NCBI RefSeq assembly: GCF_030848575.1
Contig: NZ_JAVDDX010000002.1
Coordinates: 62,001 to 126,000 of the forward strand
Direction of reading: 5' to 3'
DNA length: 64,000 bases
Origin: Haloarcula sp. H-GB4
GTDB taxonomy: Archaea > Halobacteriota > Halobacteria > Halobacteriales > Haloarculaceae
In this document: positions 27,161 through 34,717 of the stretch, piece after piece
Layout: every line of letters starts with the position of its first letter
Numbering within the stretch: position 1 is the stretch's first letter
Translations under genes and position numbers: made by a program
Notes under the pieces: model-generated
Told to the model about the DNA's origin: nothing
Databases searched by the model: none
Seen by the model: the letters and a program-made list of their open reading frames with translations, nothing else

Positions 27161-27574
27161 CCTCCGGTGCCGTCATCGGTAGCTGTATACTGGCCGAGGT
27201 CAGTGAGTTATTCTGGTCTTCACTCACTTCAATGAGAAACCGACCTCAATATGCGAGACTGTGGGGTATATTAGGCCGGTATCGAATTTTGGACCATATT
27301 TGAGTTATATTTGACCCTTTTACAGTTATGAATATCGAGAACATAGAAGCAGATAGCGAAAGGTAATTAGAAATCACCTTTTCGGATCGCTGCTGGACTC
27401 TATCTCGCTTCGAATATCTCTAATACCGTAGTACCTCAACAGGCGATAGGAACGTCAGATCCCTTCAGCGACCAGGATCAAGCCTGCGCGGCTGGAGGCG
27501 ATCGCTTTCGGCGAAAACACATATAATACGACTGTTTGCGGGTCGTAACTGCAGGTATGAATGGAACGGACAGC
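27161..27574. other. Gene-free AT-rich stretch downstream of acyl-CoA synthetase
   Basis: About 410 nt, AT-rich, with no credible coding frame. It holds the nested inverted repeat at 27196-27247 and a good TATA-like box CATATAATACG near 27520. That box faces a 15-codon frame from 27557 (MNGTDSQDGPAFGRG), which overlaps the SRP RNA 3' end; I regard the frame as unproven. Confidence 0.4.
27196..27247. repeat. Nested inverted repeat after acyl-CoA synthetase
   Basis: AGTGAGT (27202-27208) pairs with ACTCACT (27222-27228) around a 13-nt loop, and GAGGTC (27196-27201) pairs with GACCTC (27242-27247). It starts 36 nt past the stop codon and could fold as a transcript-end hairpin. There is no strong T-run immediately after, so terminator function is uncertain. 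Confidence 0.4.
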
Positions 27575-27576
27575 CA

Positions 27577-27875
27577 GGATGGCCCGGCGTTCGGACGCGG
27601 GTAATCCCGTTTGCCTCCTCCACCCCGCGACCCCACGAGCGACGGGTGTTCGATGGTCCGCTGCTCACTTCCGTGCCTGGCGGAGTGCCATCGTTTAACC
27701 ACGTGGGCGCACCCCTGCAGGTGCGACCACGCCGACCGCCGTCCCCGTGGGACGAGGCTTCCACGTTAGCTCACGGGGTCCACGTCCGTCAGACCGGACG
27801 CCCCCGGTGTTCGGTCCCCGCTCAAGACCACAGTGCGGGCAAGGAGGGGGGCCTAGCCCCCCGACCTAGTCCATC
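27577..27875 (-). ncRNA. ffs: 7S signal recognition particle RNA (archaeal SRP RNA)
   Basis: On the minus strand this roughly 300-nt region carries the SRP S-domain helix 8 signature CCAGGCACGGAAGTGAGCAG (about 27671-27690), the near-universal GGAAG...AGCAGC motif that binds SRP54. The 5' part has a C/G-rich hairpin GGGGGG-CTAGG-CCCCCC typical of archaeal Alu-domain helices. The ends can pair: GATGG at 27871-27875 with CCATC at 27578-27582, forming helix 1. No protein frame here is credible. A TATA-like CTTATGGG about 24 nt upstream fits the proposed 5' end. Exact ends may be off by several nucleotides. The RNA works with SRP54 and SRP19 in membrane targeting. Confidence 0.92.
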
Positions 27876-27889
27876 TGAAAGTCCGCCGC

Positions 27890-27912
27890 CGCCCCATAAG
27901 GGCCTTTCGGAT
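27890..27912 (-). promoter_or_regulatory. SRP RNA promoter (BRE/TATA)
   Basis: On the minus strand CCGAAAGGCC is followed by CTTATGGG, centred near 27897. That is about 24 nt upstream of the predicted SRP RNA 5' end, the normal archaeal TATA-to-start spacing, with a purine-rich BRE just upstream. Confidence 0.6.
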
Positions 27913-27955
27913 GCGCCCACAGACCGCTGGACGACGCGCCGGTGGACAGACCGGC

Positions 27956-28369
27956 CTACAGCAGGTCCAGCGCCCGCGCGAACCACGTGCCCCCAACCGG
28001 TATGAGCATGCCCGCGAGGACGACACCCCAGCGATGGTACTCCATCAGCGTTGACTCGGTCAGCCCCAGCACGAGGCTCTCGGGGACGGTGACTGCCCAG
28101 AGAACACTGAGGGCGACGATGAACACGCCCATACCGATGCTTGCGCCCGCCGCGACGCTTGGGTCCGACCGACCCTCGCGGCCAGCCGCCAACACGATGA
28201 TGCAGACCAGCGCGAATACGCCCGGCAGCAGCGGGGAGAGCGCCCCCGAACTGTAGTACGCCCCGACGGCACTCGCTGTTTCGACGAGGCCGTACGGGAC
28301 TGCGAGCACAAGGAGATACAGAACACACCCGACGATGCCGATAGTCGGAGCGAGCCGCAAGTCGTCCAT
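27956..28369 (-). CDS. Four-helix membrane protein, function unknown
   Basis: A 137-residue protein with four transmembrane helices (about residues 10-30, 46-62, 76-97 and 110-132). The middle loop is acidic and polar. Start MDDLRLAPTIG is the only ATG before helix 1. It is divergent from the coiled-coil gene at 28449 and sits upstream of the SRP RNA promoter on the same strand. No family function is recognised. Confidence 0.75.
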   Translation of the reverse strand: MDDLRLAPTIGIVGCVLYLLVLAVPYGLVETASAVGAYYSSGALSPLLPGVFALVCIIVLAAGREGRSDPSVAAGASIGMGVFIVALSVLWAVTVPESLVLGLTESTLMEYHRWGVVLAGMLIPVGGTWFARALDLL

Positions 28370-28448
28370 ATCGTCGCTCGGTCCGGCGGCGTCTTAACAG
28401 CGACGTTCGAGCGAAACGAGGAAATGTCGCCTCGCCGTAGCCGTGGCC

Positions 28449-28724
28449 ATGGGACTGGGTTCCACCGCGAAAAAGATACAGAAGGTCGCCGACATCGCTG
28501 AGGATCTTTACAAGAAGGTCAACGAGCTGAAGACACAGCTCGAGGACTTGCGGAGCACTGTCGACGAGACGAATACTCGCGTCGACGGAATGGAGCAGGA
28601 ACTGGCCGAACAGCGCGCGCTCATTGAGGCACTCGCCGAAGAACGGGGCGTCGACACCGAGACGGTCGTGGCTGAGGTCGCCGTTGACACCGATAGCGAC
28701 ACAGCTGAAGCGGTTTCAGAGTAA
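28449..28724 (+). CDS. Small coiled-coil protein, conserved in haloarchaea
   Basis: A 91-residue protein starting MGLGSTAKKIQKVADIAEDL, with a continuous heptad-repeat coiled coil (about residues 10-68: LYKKVNELKTQLEDLRSTV and VDGMEQELAEQRALIEAL) and an acidic tail. ATG 28449 is preferred over the in-frame GTG two codons upstream. It lies 75 nt before tRNA-Arg. The role is unknown; a scaffold or oligomer is likely. Confidence 0.75.
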   Translation: MGLGSTAKKIQKVADIAEDLYKKVNELKTQLEDLRSTVDETNTRVDGMEQELAEQRALIEALAEERGVDTETVVAEVAVDTDSDTAEAVSE

Positions 28725-28798
28725 TCCCCTGACTGCGGCACCATCGCGCGGCGGAACCGGTTGGTTTAAACCATAACGTCATCATACCATTGTACGTA

Positions 28799-28873
28799 GG
28801 GCGCTTAGCTCAGCTTGGACAGAGTGCTTGGCTTCGGACCAAACCGTCGGGGGTTCAAATCCCTCAGCGCCCG
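28799..28873 (+). tRNA. tRNA-Arg (anticodon UCG)
   Basis: A full cloverleaf: acceptor GGGCGCT pairs with AGCGCCC; D arm GCTC/GAGT; anticodon loop CTTCGGA gives UCG, reading CGA (and perhaps other CGN); T arm GGGGG-TTCAAAT-CCCTC. The anticodon stem has one weak pair at its base (C27-A43). No intron and no encoded CCA. The discriminator is G. Confidence 0.93.
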
Positions 28874-28913
28874 TGACTTTTGCACGAACGACACTGAATG
28901 CTGAGGAGCGTCG

Positions 28914-28973
28914 GCTGAGGGATTTGTATCAGGGAGGTGCTTGCTCCGACGTGGTTCAAACCCCTCAGCGCCT
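28914..28973. repeat. Decayed copies of the tRNA-Arg 3' half (integration scar)
   Basis: Downstream of tRNA-Arg, 13 nt at 28914-28926 are an exact inverted copy of tRNA positions 28856-28868. A direct copy, GGTTCAAACCCCTCAGCGCC at 28953-28972, matches the tRNA 3' end in 19 of 20 positions; before it GTGCTTGCTCCGAC recalls the anticodon arm with bases lost. Such partial tRNA 3' copies are typical att-site remnants. The rest of the 28874-29193 interval holds no gene. Confidence 0.75.
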
Positions 28974-29193
28974 GTGTTCCGTGGCGAGCAAGTCGATGAG
29001 CAGTAACAGGGCCCTCTGAGGAAGCACCGTTTCTACGCGAACAACAGTGAGCTGTCCGTCCTGCTTTGCGGGAATCGAATACGGAAAGAACCGGCACAGA
29101 GATTCCGAACCACATGGAGCGTCACACAGACTGGAGAATGTCGGTGGATGTCGGTGTGTTGCGGACTTTCGCGATGGGATTGCGCCAGGTGGA

Positions 29194-30075
29194 TCAGTCG
29201 TCGGCCGGTTCCACGACGCCTTCGAGTCCGGCCATCTCCAAACCGCCGCCGATGGTCCGGTTCGGGTACGGGATGTTGATGTCTTCCGCGTCGAACCGTT
29301 CCTTGACCGTCTTGACGTATTCGGCGCGGGTCTTGACGAAGTCCGCCCGGTTCGGGTCCTCGATCCAGATGCGTGACTGGAGGCCGACGGAGGAGTCACC
29401 AAGTTCGACCAGCCGAACGGACGGTTCGGGGTCGTCCATAATCTCGGGGTGGTCTCGGGCCTCCTCAAGAATTATCTCCGTCGCCTTGTCGATGTCGTCG
29501 TCGTACCCGATGCCGAACAGGAACTTCAGTCGAAGCTGCTCCTTGGCGACAGGGTTCTTGATGACGCCATCAGTTAGATTCGAGTTCGGAACGGTCAGCA
29601 GTTCGTTATCGAAGGTCCGGACGCGGGTAACACGGAGGCTAATGTCCTCGACGACGCCGGAGTTGCCATCCCACTCAATCCAGTCGCCGATCCGGAACGG
29701 CTTGTCGGTGTAGATGAACACGCCGGCGACGAAGTTCTGGAGGACGTCCTGCATCGCGAAGCCGATAGCCAGCGTCGCCGCTGCGGCGATGGTTGCCAGC
29801 GACTGCAGGAAGTTCCCGTATTCGGCCATCCCGAAGGCGACAGAGATGGCGACGAACACGATACCGATGCTGACGACCTTTTTCAGTGGTCGCCGAGCGT
29901 GGGTATCGAGGTCGCGTGACTTGAGCGAGCGGTCGACTATAGGCAGGACAATCGCCTTCCCCAGAGTGTAGACGAGGACGAAGACGACGACGAAAACCAC
30001 CGCTGAAGCGATGGAGCCGGCGGCTGGGACGCCGAATCCGTTGAGCAGGTCCGCGAGGGGCTGGACTTGCATCAT
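29194..30075 (-). CDS. MscS-family mechanosensitive channel
   Basis: A 293-residue small-conductance mechanosensitive channel that releases solutes on hypo-osmotic shock. Three transmembrane helices precede the MscS fold; the pore-lining TM3 is rich in Ala and Gly (LATIAAAATLAIGFAMQDVL) and is followed by NFVAGVFIYTDKPFRIGDWI, the family signature. A beta domain (VVEDISLRVTRVRTFDNELL, PNSNLTDGVIKN) and alpha/beta tail follow. The ATG overlaps the upstream YhbY-type stop by 4 nt, so it is the third gene of an rnp4-yhbY-mscS set. Confidence 0.93.
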   Translation of the reverse strand: MMQVQPLADLLNGFGVPAAGSIASAVVFVVVFVLVYTLGKAIVLPIVDRSLKSRDLDTHARRPLKKVVSIGIVFVAISVAFGMAEYGNFLQSLATIAAAATLAIGFAMQDVLQNFVAGVFIYTDKPFRIGDWIEWDGNSGVVEDISLRVTRVRTFDNELLTVPNSNLTDGVIKNPVAKEQLRLKFLFGIGYDDDIDKATEIILEEARDHPEIMDDPEPSVRLVELGDSSVGLQSRIWIEDPNRADFVKTRAEYVKTVKERFDAEDINIPYPNRTIGGGLEMAGLEGVVEPADD

Positions 30076-30320
30076 TTCTCAAATACCGCGGTGTGACCAC
30101 GGACCTGAATCACGGTAGCGTTGACCATCTCAGCTAGGTCGTCAGCGAGTTCCTCTGCTGTTGTGCCGCCCCGGGACGACCGGAGGAACTTCACCTTCAC
30201 GAGGTCCGTGTTTTCCAGTTGATCGTCGAGTTCGTCCGCGACGGATTCGATGCCGTGTTTGCCGACGCGGAGCGTCGCGTCAAGGTCGTGTATTCGCGAC
30301 TGTCGAGAAGAGTCACTCAT
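30072..30320 (-). CDS. YhbY/CRM-domain RNA-binding protein
   Basis: An 82-residue single CRM domain, an RNA-binding fold linked to ribosome assembly in bacteria and intron splicing in plants. ATLRVGKHGIESVADELD and the later KVKFLRSSRGGTTAEELADDL carry the usual GxxG-like loop and basic surface. ATG 30320 (MSDSSRQ) is preferred over one two codons upstream. It is coupled to mscS and lies just downstream of the RNase P protein gene. Confidence 0.88.
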   Translation of the reverse strand: MSDSSRQSRIHDLDATLRVGKHGIESVADELDDQLENTDLVKVKFLRSSRGGTTAEELADDLAEMVNATVIQVRGHTAVFEK

Positions 30321-30372
30321 GTACACGGTTTAGCAAGGACAGCCCCTTAAAACCAGTAGTCGTAAAGAATCC

Positions 30373-30660
30373 TCAGTCGTACGGGTAGCGGGACTGTGAC
30401 CCACAGTCACACGTAATGACGACGTGGCCGGACTGGGTTCGAGACCGGGCGTTGTGTCCGTGCAAGAGGTACGTGTCGCAGGCGTCACACGTCGACCGCT
30501 CGAACGACCGCGGCAGGCGCAGGCGGTGGCGTTCGGCGACACGCCGAGCGCGCCGGACGTACGACCGGGCGCGTTCCTCGTTACCGGCTTGGACGGCCTC
30601 GCGAGCGAGCGACTGAAGACGCTCAATCCGCTCGCGGGCGATGGTCGCCTCGTCCGTCAT
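30373..30660 (-). CDS. rnp4: Ribonuclease P protein component 4 (Rpp21-like)
   Basis: A 95-residue subunit of archaeal RNase P, which matures tRNA 5' ends. An N-terminal helical pair rich in Arg (ARSYVRRARRVAERHRLRLP) is followed by a zinc ribbon, CDACDTYLLHG and CDCGSQSRYPYD. ATG 30660 (MTDEATIARERI) is chosen because upstream frame sequence is not conserved in character. It leads the rnp4-yhbY-mscS cluster. Confidence 0.92.
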   Translation of the reverse strand: MTDEATIARERIERLQSLAREAVQAGNEERARSYVRRARRVAERHRLRLPRSFERSTCDACDTYLLHGHNARSRTQSGHVVITCDCGSQSRYPYD

Positions 30661-30838
30661 TGGCGGTACTGGGTCGGCGGCGGGAAAATGCCTTCCGAAC
30701 GAGCTAGCAACTTCGATATCACGCTCTGGGTACTTTCTGGCTGTTCTGAACTTTTCTTTGGGACGCAAATACTGCCAATCATGTCCCCTCACAGGGAAAG
30801 TCGATAGGATTTTCGGCCCCGACGGAGTTGCCCGAGAC

Positions 30839-31888
30839 GTGCGCGTCCTGAATTATCTCGAACTGGCCGACCGCCTCAATCGGTCGGGCATCGGCACCGC
30901 CGTGAACCACCAGCGCGCGGCGCTGTCCGAAACCGACATTGAGGTCGAGACGACGCCATGGCAGGAGGGACATCCGGCGTGGGCACTTGGTGGCAATCTC
31001 GCGTTCAATGACCCGATGTTCCGCGAGTTCGATATCGCCCACTGCAACATGATCGGACCGGGCTCCGTCGCTGTGGCCCGGTACGCGGCACAGGCGGATA
31101 TCCCGCTTGTCCTGCACGCCCACGTCACCCGAGAGGATTTCCGGGATAGCTTCCGCGGGTCGAACCTGATCGCGCCGGCGCTGGGCCGCTACCTCCGGTG
31201 GTTTTACTCGCAAGCCGACCTCGTACTCTGTCCCTCCGAGTACACGAAAGGTATCCTCGGATCGTACCCAGTCGACGCGCCGATACGGCCGATGACAAAC
31301 GGCGTCGACATCGACGCGCTGGCGGGCCATGAGGACATGCGCGGGGACTACCGGCGGCGCTACGATCTGGACGGGATGGTCGTCTTCGCCGTCGGCAACG
31401 TCTTCGAGCGCAAGGGGCTGACGGCGTTCTGTGAACTCGCACAGGAGACGGAACACGACTTCGCGTGGTTCGGCCCCTACGACGCCGGGCCGCAGGCCTC
31501 CAAGACTGTTTCCCGGTGGGTGAACGACCCGCCCGAGAACGTGACCTTTACCGGATGGATAGAGGATATCCGCGGTGCGTTCGGGGCCGGCGACGTGTAC
31601 CTGTTCCCGACGAAGGCCGAGAACCAGGGGATCGCCGTGCTGGAGGCGATGGCCTGCGGGAAGGCGGTCGTCCTCTCGGACATTCCGGTGTTCCGGGAGT
31701 ACTACGAGGACGGCCACGACTGTCTCATCTGCGCCGACGAGTCCGAGTTCCGCGAGGCGCTGGAGCGACTCGCCGAGAACCCCGACCTTCGTGAGCGGCT
31801 TGGCGAGAATGCCAAGGAGACGGCTAGGGAGCACAGCTTAGACCGGGTCGGCCGGCGGCTGGTCGAGACGTACGAAGAACTGGCCTGA
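30839..31888 (+). CDS. GT4-family glycosyltransferase
   Basis: A 349-residue retaining glycosyltransferase of the GT-B fold. The start is the GTG at 30839, giving MRVLNYLELADRLNRSGIG, because the Rossmann N-terminus begins there and no suitable ATG exists. C-terminal nucleotide-sugar motifs are VFAVGNVFERKGL, VTFTGWIEDIRGAFGAGD and the E-x7-E-like PTKAENQGIAVLEAMACGK. It faces an MFS carrier and another GT4 gene at 33355. Acceptor is unknown; membrane glycolipid or surface glycan are the common roles. Confidence 0.86.
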   Translation: MRVLNYLELADRLNRSGIGTAVNHQRAALSETDIEVETTPWQEGHPAWALGGNLAFNDPMFREFDIAHCNMIGPGSVAVARYAAQADIPLVLHAHVTREDFRDSFRGSNLIAPALGRYLRWFYSQADLVLCPSEYTKGILGSYPVDAPIRPMTNGVDIDALAGHEDMRGDYRRRYDLDGMVVFAVGNVFERKGLTAFCELAQETEHDFAWFGPYDAGPQASKTVSRWVNDPPENVTFTGWIEDIRGAFGAGDVYLFPTKAENQGIAVLEAMACGKAVVLSDIPVFREYYEDGHDCLICADESEFREALERLAENPDLRERLGENAKETAREHSLDRVGRRLVETYEELA

Positions 31889-31911
31889 GTGGCGTTCGAA
31901 GCCGGCAGTCG

Positions 31912-33234
31912 TTACGCTGAGATCGGTTCCGTTTCCACAGATGCTGACGGCGAGCGACGCCAGACGACCGCGACCAGCGACGCGCCAACCAGCACCAGCG
32001 CGCCGGCGACGGCGAACGCGAGCAGGAAGTCGTAGCCGCCGAGCCAGCCGCCGAGTATCGACCCGACACCGCTCGCGAGCCCGGAGATAGCGGTGTACAG
32101 CCCGAGCGCCTCGCCGCGAATCGCCGCCGGGGCAAGCTGAGTGACGACGCTGGCCGCGGTAACGGCGATGACGGCCCAGGCGACGCCGATGAGGGCGAAC
32201 ACGACACCGTTGACAACTGTCCCGACGAGCGTCGCCGACAGCAGAAGTCCCACGACGGCGACGGCCGGATGGAGCGCCGCGCGGGCGAGCAGACTCCCGA
32301 CTTGGAGCCCGCTCGGGTCGTACCGCTCGGAAAGCGCACCGGCGCGGCCGTACCACAGCGCCGACCCGACACTTGAAATGAGATACAGCGCGAAGACGAG
32401 TCCCGATTCGTAGCCGAGCGTCCGCGAGAGATACAGCGGTAGCGGTCCCCAGAACACGCCGAAACCGGTACAGAAAGCGATGACGGCGACGAAATAGATA
32501 GTCAGCGACGGGGAGAACCGAGCCGCGACTTCTCGGGGGTGTATCGACCGCGTGAGCCAGTACAGCCGGCCCGGACCGACCGGGAACGTCGCGCTCCGGA
32601 CCGGCAGCCGGCGCGACCGGGCGATGGCTCGCGCCACCCGACTGGCCCGCGGCCGGTTGAGTTCGTCGGGGTCAGCCGGCAGCCACTTCGCCGCGAGAAA
32701 CGCTGACAGACCGACTGCGGCCGCACACAACCACAGTAGCGACTGCTGGGCGGCAATCTCGCCGAGTGGTCTAGAGAGCAATGCCGTCCACACAAGTCCG
32801 AGGACCAACCCACCAGCCCAGCCCCAACCCTGGTAGCGGTTCAGGATGGCGAACCGCGCCGGCCAGTCCCGCTCGACGGTTCCGGCGGTGACAAGCAGTG
32901 TCAGCACCGGTGCGGCAGCGCCAGCCGCGAACCACAGGAGACCGTTACCGACGATGACAAGCCACGGCTCCTCCGTGAGCGAAACGAGCACCAGCGCGAG
33001 GGTCGCCAACCCCAGTGTGAGGAGGACGAGCGACCGACGCCTCCCCGTTTTGTCGGCGATGCGGCCGAAAATGAGTGCCCCCGGCGCACCCGCAGCGGCG
33101 GCCACCCCGGCGAGGACGCCTAGCATGAACGTCTCACCGCCGATAGCGACGAAATACAGCGGCACGAGCAACGAGCCCGCGCCCAGCGCGACCGATGTGA
33201 GGGCCCAGGCGTATAGCCAGCCGTCCCGATCCAT
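31912..33234 (-). CDS. MFS-type transporter
   Basis: A 440-residue major facilitator with about twelve transmembrane helices and a central basic loop (RPRASRVARAIARSRRL). The signature loop between helices 2 and 3 reads GALIFGRIADKTGRRR. ATG 33234 (MDRDGWLYAW) is chosen because helix 1 starts right after it, although the frame stays open further upstream. It lies between two glycosyltransferase genes on the other strand. The substrate is unknown; export of a glycan precursor is possible but unproven. Confidence 0.88.
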   Translation of the reverse strand: MDRDGWLYAWALTSVALGAGSLLVPLYFVAIGGETFMLGVLAGVAAAAGAPGALIFGRIADKTGRRRSLVLLTLGLATLALVLVSLTEEPWLVIVGNGLLWFAAGAAAPVLTLLVTAGTVERDWPARFAILNRYQGWGWAGGLVLGLVWTALLSRPLGEIAAQQSLLWLCAAAVGLSAFLAAKWLPADPDELNRPRASRVARAIARSRRLPVRSATFPVGPGRLYWLTRSIHPREVAARFSPSLTIYFVAVIAFCTGFGVFWGPLPLYLSRTLGYESGLVFALYLISSVGSALWYGRAGALSERYDPSGLQVGSLLARAALHPAVAVVGLLLSATLVGTVVNGVVFALIGVAWAVIAVTAASVVTQLAPAAIRGEALGLYTAISGLASGVGSILGGWLGGYDFLLAFAVAGALVLVGASLVAVVWRRSPSASVETEPISA

Positions 33235-33354
33235 TATCCACAGTCCATCACGGTCCCTGAAAAGAACTCTGGCACCTGCCGGCGGGTGACAGCTGTCTGA
33301 CTGGTGGCTTGCCAATGGCAACGGTTTAACGCCTGGTCCTGCTACGCCGCGGCG

Positions 33355-34458
33355 ATGACACTGCCGCACGTCGCGACGTTCACCGACACGTACTTGCCGA
33401 CCGTCAATGGGGTGACCTATACGGTCCAGACGTGGCGGGACCGCTGGCGCGACCGCGGCGGTCGTATGGGCGTGGTCTATCCGAAAAGCGACCACGACCC
33501 GTCCGAGAACGAGTACCCCGTCCGGAGCCTTCCGTTCCCGTTCTACGAGGGGTTTCGGCTCGGGATGCCACAGATACCGAAGGGCGTCCGCGATGCCGAA
33601 CTGGTCCACGCCCACACGCCGTTTAGCCTCGGGATGGCGGGCCAGCGACTCGCAGGAAAGCTCGATATCCCGTTCGTCGCGTCGTATCACACGCCCACGA
33701 GCGAGTACGCCGAGTATGTCTCCTTCAACGGCGCTGTCGAGTCAGCGGTCCGCTCCAGCGCCGAGAGCTACGAACGCTGGTTCCTGGGCCGCGCTGACAC
33801 CGTTATTGCGCCAAGCGAGCGCGCAGCGACCCACCTCCGGGAGTCTATTGGTCTTGATACAACGGTGACGGTCGTTCCGAACGGCGTTGACACGACCGTG
33901 TTCGAACCGGTCGACACGACCGCGTTCCGGGACCGCTACGCCCTCCCCGACGGCCCTATCGTCGGCTACACCGGCCGCCACGGCTACGAAAAGTGCCTCG
34001 AAGACATCATCACCGCCTGCGAGGGACTGGACGTGACCGTCGTACTCGGCGGCGACGGTCCGGCCCGTGAATCCCTCGAAGCGACAGCCGAGCACAGCGA
34101 CGCCGACGTGCGCTTTCTCGGCTTTCTGGACCGTGCGGAGCTCCCCGAACTGTATTCGACGCTCGACGTGTTCGCGTTCCCCAGCCCCGTCGAGACGCAG
34201 GGGCTGGTCGCGCTGGAGGCCAACTGCTGTGGGACGCCCGTCGCCGGTGTCGACGCCGGCGCACTCAGCGACACCATCGAGGACGGCGAAACCGGCTACT
34301 CCTACGACGAAGGCGACATCGATGGCTTCCGCCGGGCTATCGAGCGCGTCCTCAACGAGCGGGAGCACCTTCGAGAGCGCTGCCTTGCCCGGCGGGACGT
34401 TATCAGTGTCGAGCACGCCATCGACAAACTGGCCGACGTGTACAACGGGGTGCTGTAG
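33355..34458 (+). CDS. GT4-family glycosyltransferase (lipid-glycosylation type)
   Basis: A 367-residue GT-B enzyme with the N-terminal pattern VATFTDTYLPTVNGVTYTV seen in lipid alpha-glycosyltransferases of the GT4 family, then HAHTPFSLGMAGQRLA, FVASYHTPTSEYAEY, VPNGVDTTVF, YTGRHGYEKCLED and the sugar-nucleotide motif PSPVETQGLVALEANCCG. The similarity to diacylglycerol glycosyltransferases suggests a membrane-lipid acceptor, which would be archaeol-based here; that is inference. Start ATG 33355 follows a short divergent promoter region shared with the MFS gene. Confidence 0.88.
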   Translation: MTLPHVATFTDTYLPTVNGVTYTVQTWRDRWRDRGGRMGVVYPKSDHDPSENEYPVRSLPFPFYEGFRLGMPQIPKGVRDAELVHAHTPFSLGMAGQRLAGKLDIPFVASYHTPTSEYAEYVSFNGAVESAVRSSAESYERWFLGRADTVIAPSERAATHLRESIGLDTTVTVVPNGVDTTVFEPVDTTAFRDRYALPDGPIVGYTGRHGYEKCLEDIITACEGLDVTVVLGGDGPARESLEATAEHSDADVRFLGFLDRAELPELYSTLDVFAFPSPVETQGLVALEANCCGTPVAGVDAGALSDTIEDGETGYSYDEGDIDGFRRAIERVLNEREHLRERCLARRDVISVEHAIDKLADVYNGVL

Positions 34459-34490
34459 CTGTCGCCGGCACAGCGCCTGAGTCGCGCATC

Positions 34491-34676
34491 TCAGGCCCGC
34501 GAGTGCGACCAGCCGATACCGAAGGCGAGCCCGTTGAGCGTTCCAAGCAGTATCCCGAGATAGAAATCCCCCAGTGACACGGCCAGTATCAGGCCGGCCC
34601 CGATGCCCAGCGCCAGCCCCTTCAGGACCGTCGGCCAGTGGAGCCAGCTCAATCGGCCGTCAGCAGCGTCGCTCAT
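34491..34676 (-). CDS. Small membrane protein (61 aa)
   Basis: A 61-residue protein beginning MSDAADGRLSWLHWPTVLKG, with two Gly-rich transmembrane helices, KGLALGIGAGLILAVSLG and LGILLGTLNGLAFGIGW. It ends 33 nt after the convergent glycosyltransferase stop. It lies just downstream of the M48 peptidase gene on the same strand (42-nt gap) and may be co-transcribed. Function unknown. Confidence 0.65.
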   Translation of the reverse strand: MSDAADGRLSWLHWPTVLKGLALGIGAGLILAVSLGDFYLGILLGTLNGLAFGIGWSHSRA

Positions 34677-34717
34677 ACGCCTTCTCAGGCCGCCGTCGAG
34701 TAAACTGTACCCCTTCG

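Noticed and set aside
27646..28005. 119-codon frame through the SRP RNA region
   Set aside because: The region carries an SRP RNA on the other strand; the frame is Pro/Arg-rich and not protein-like.
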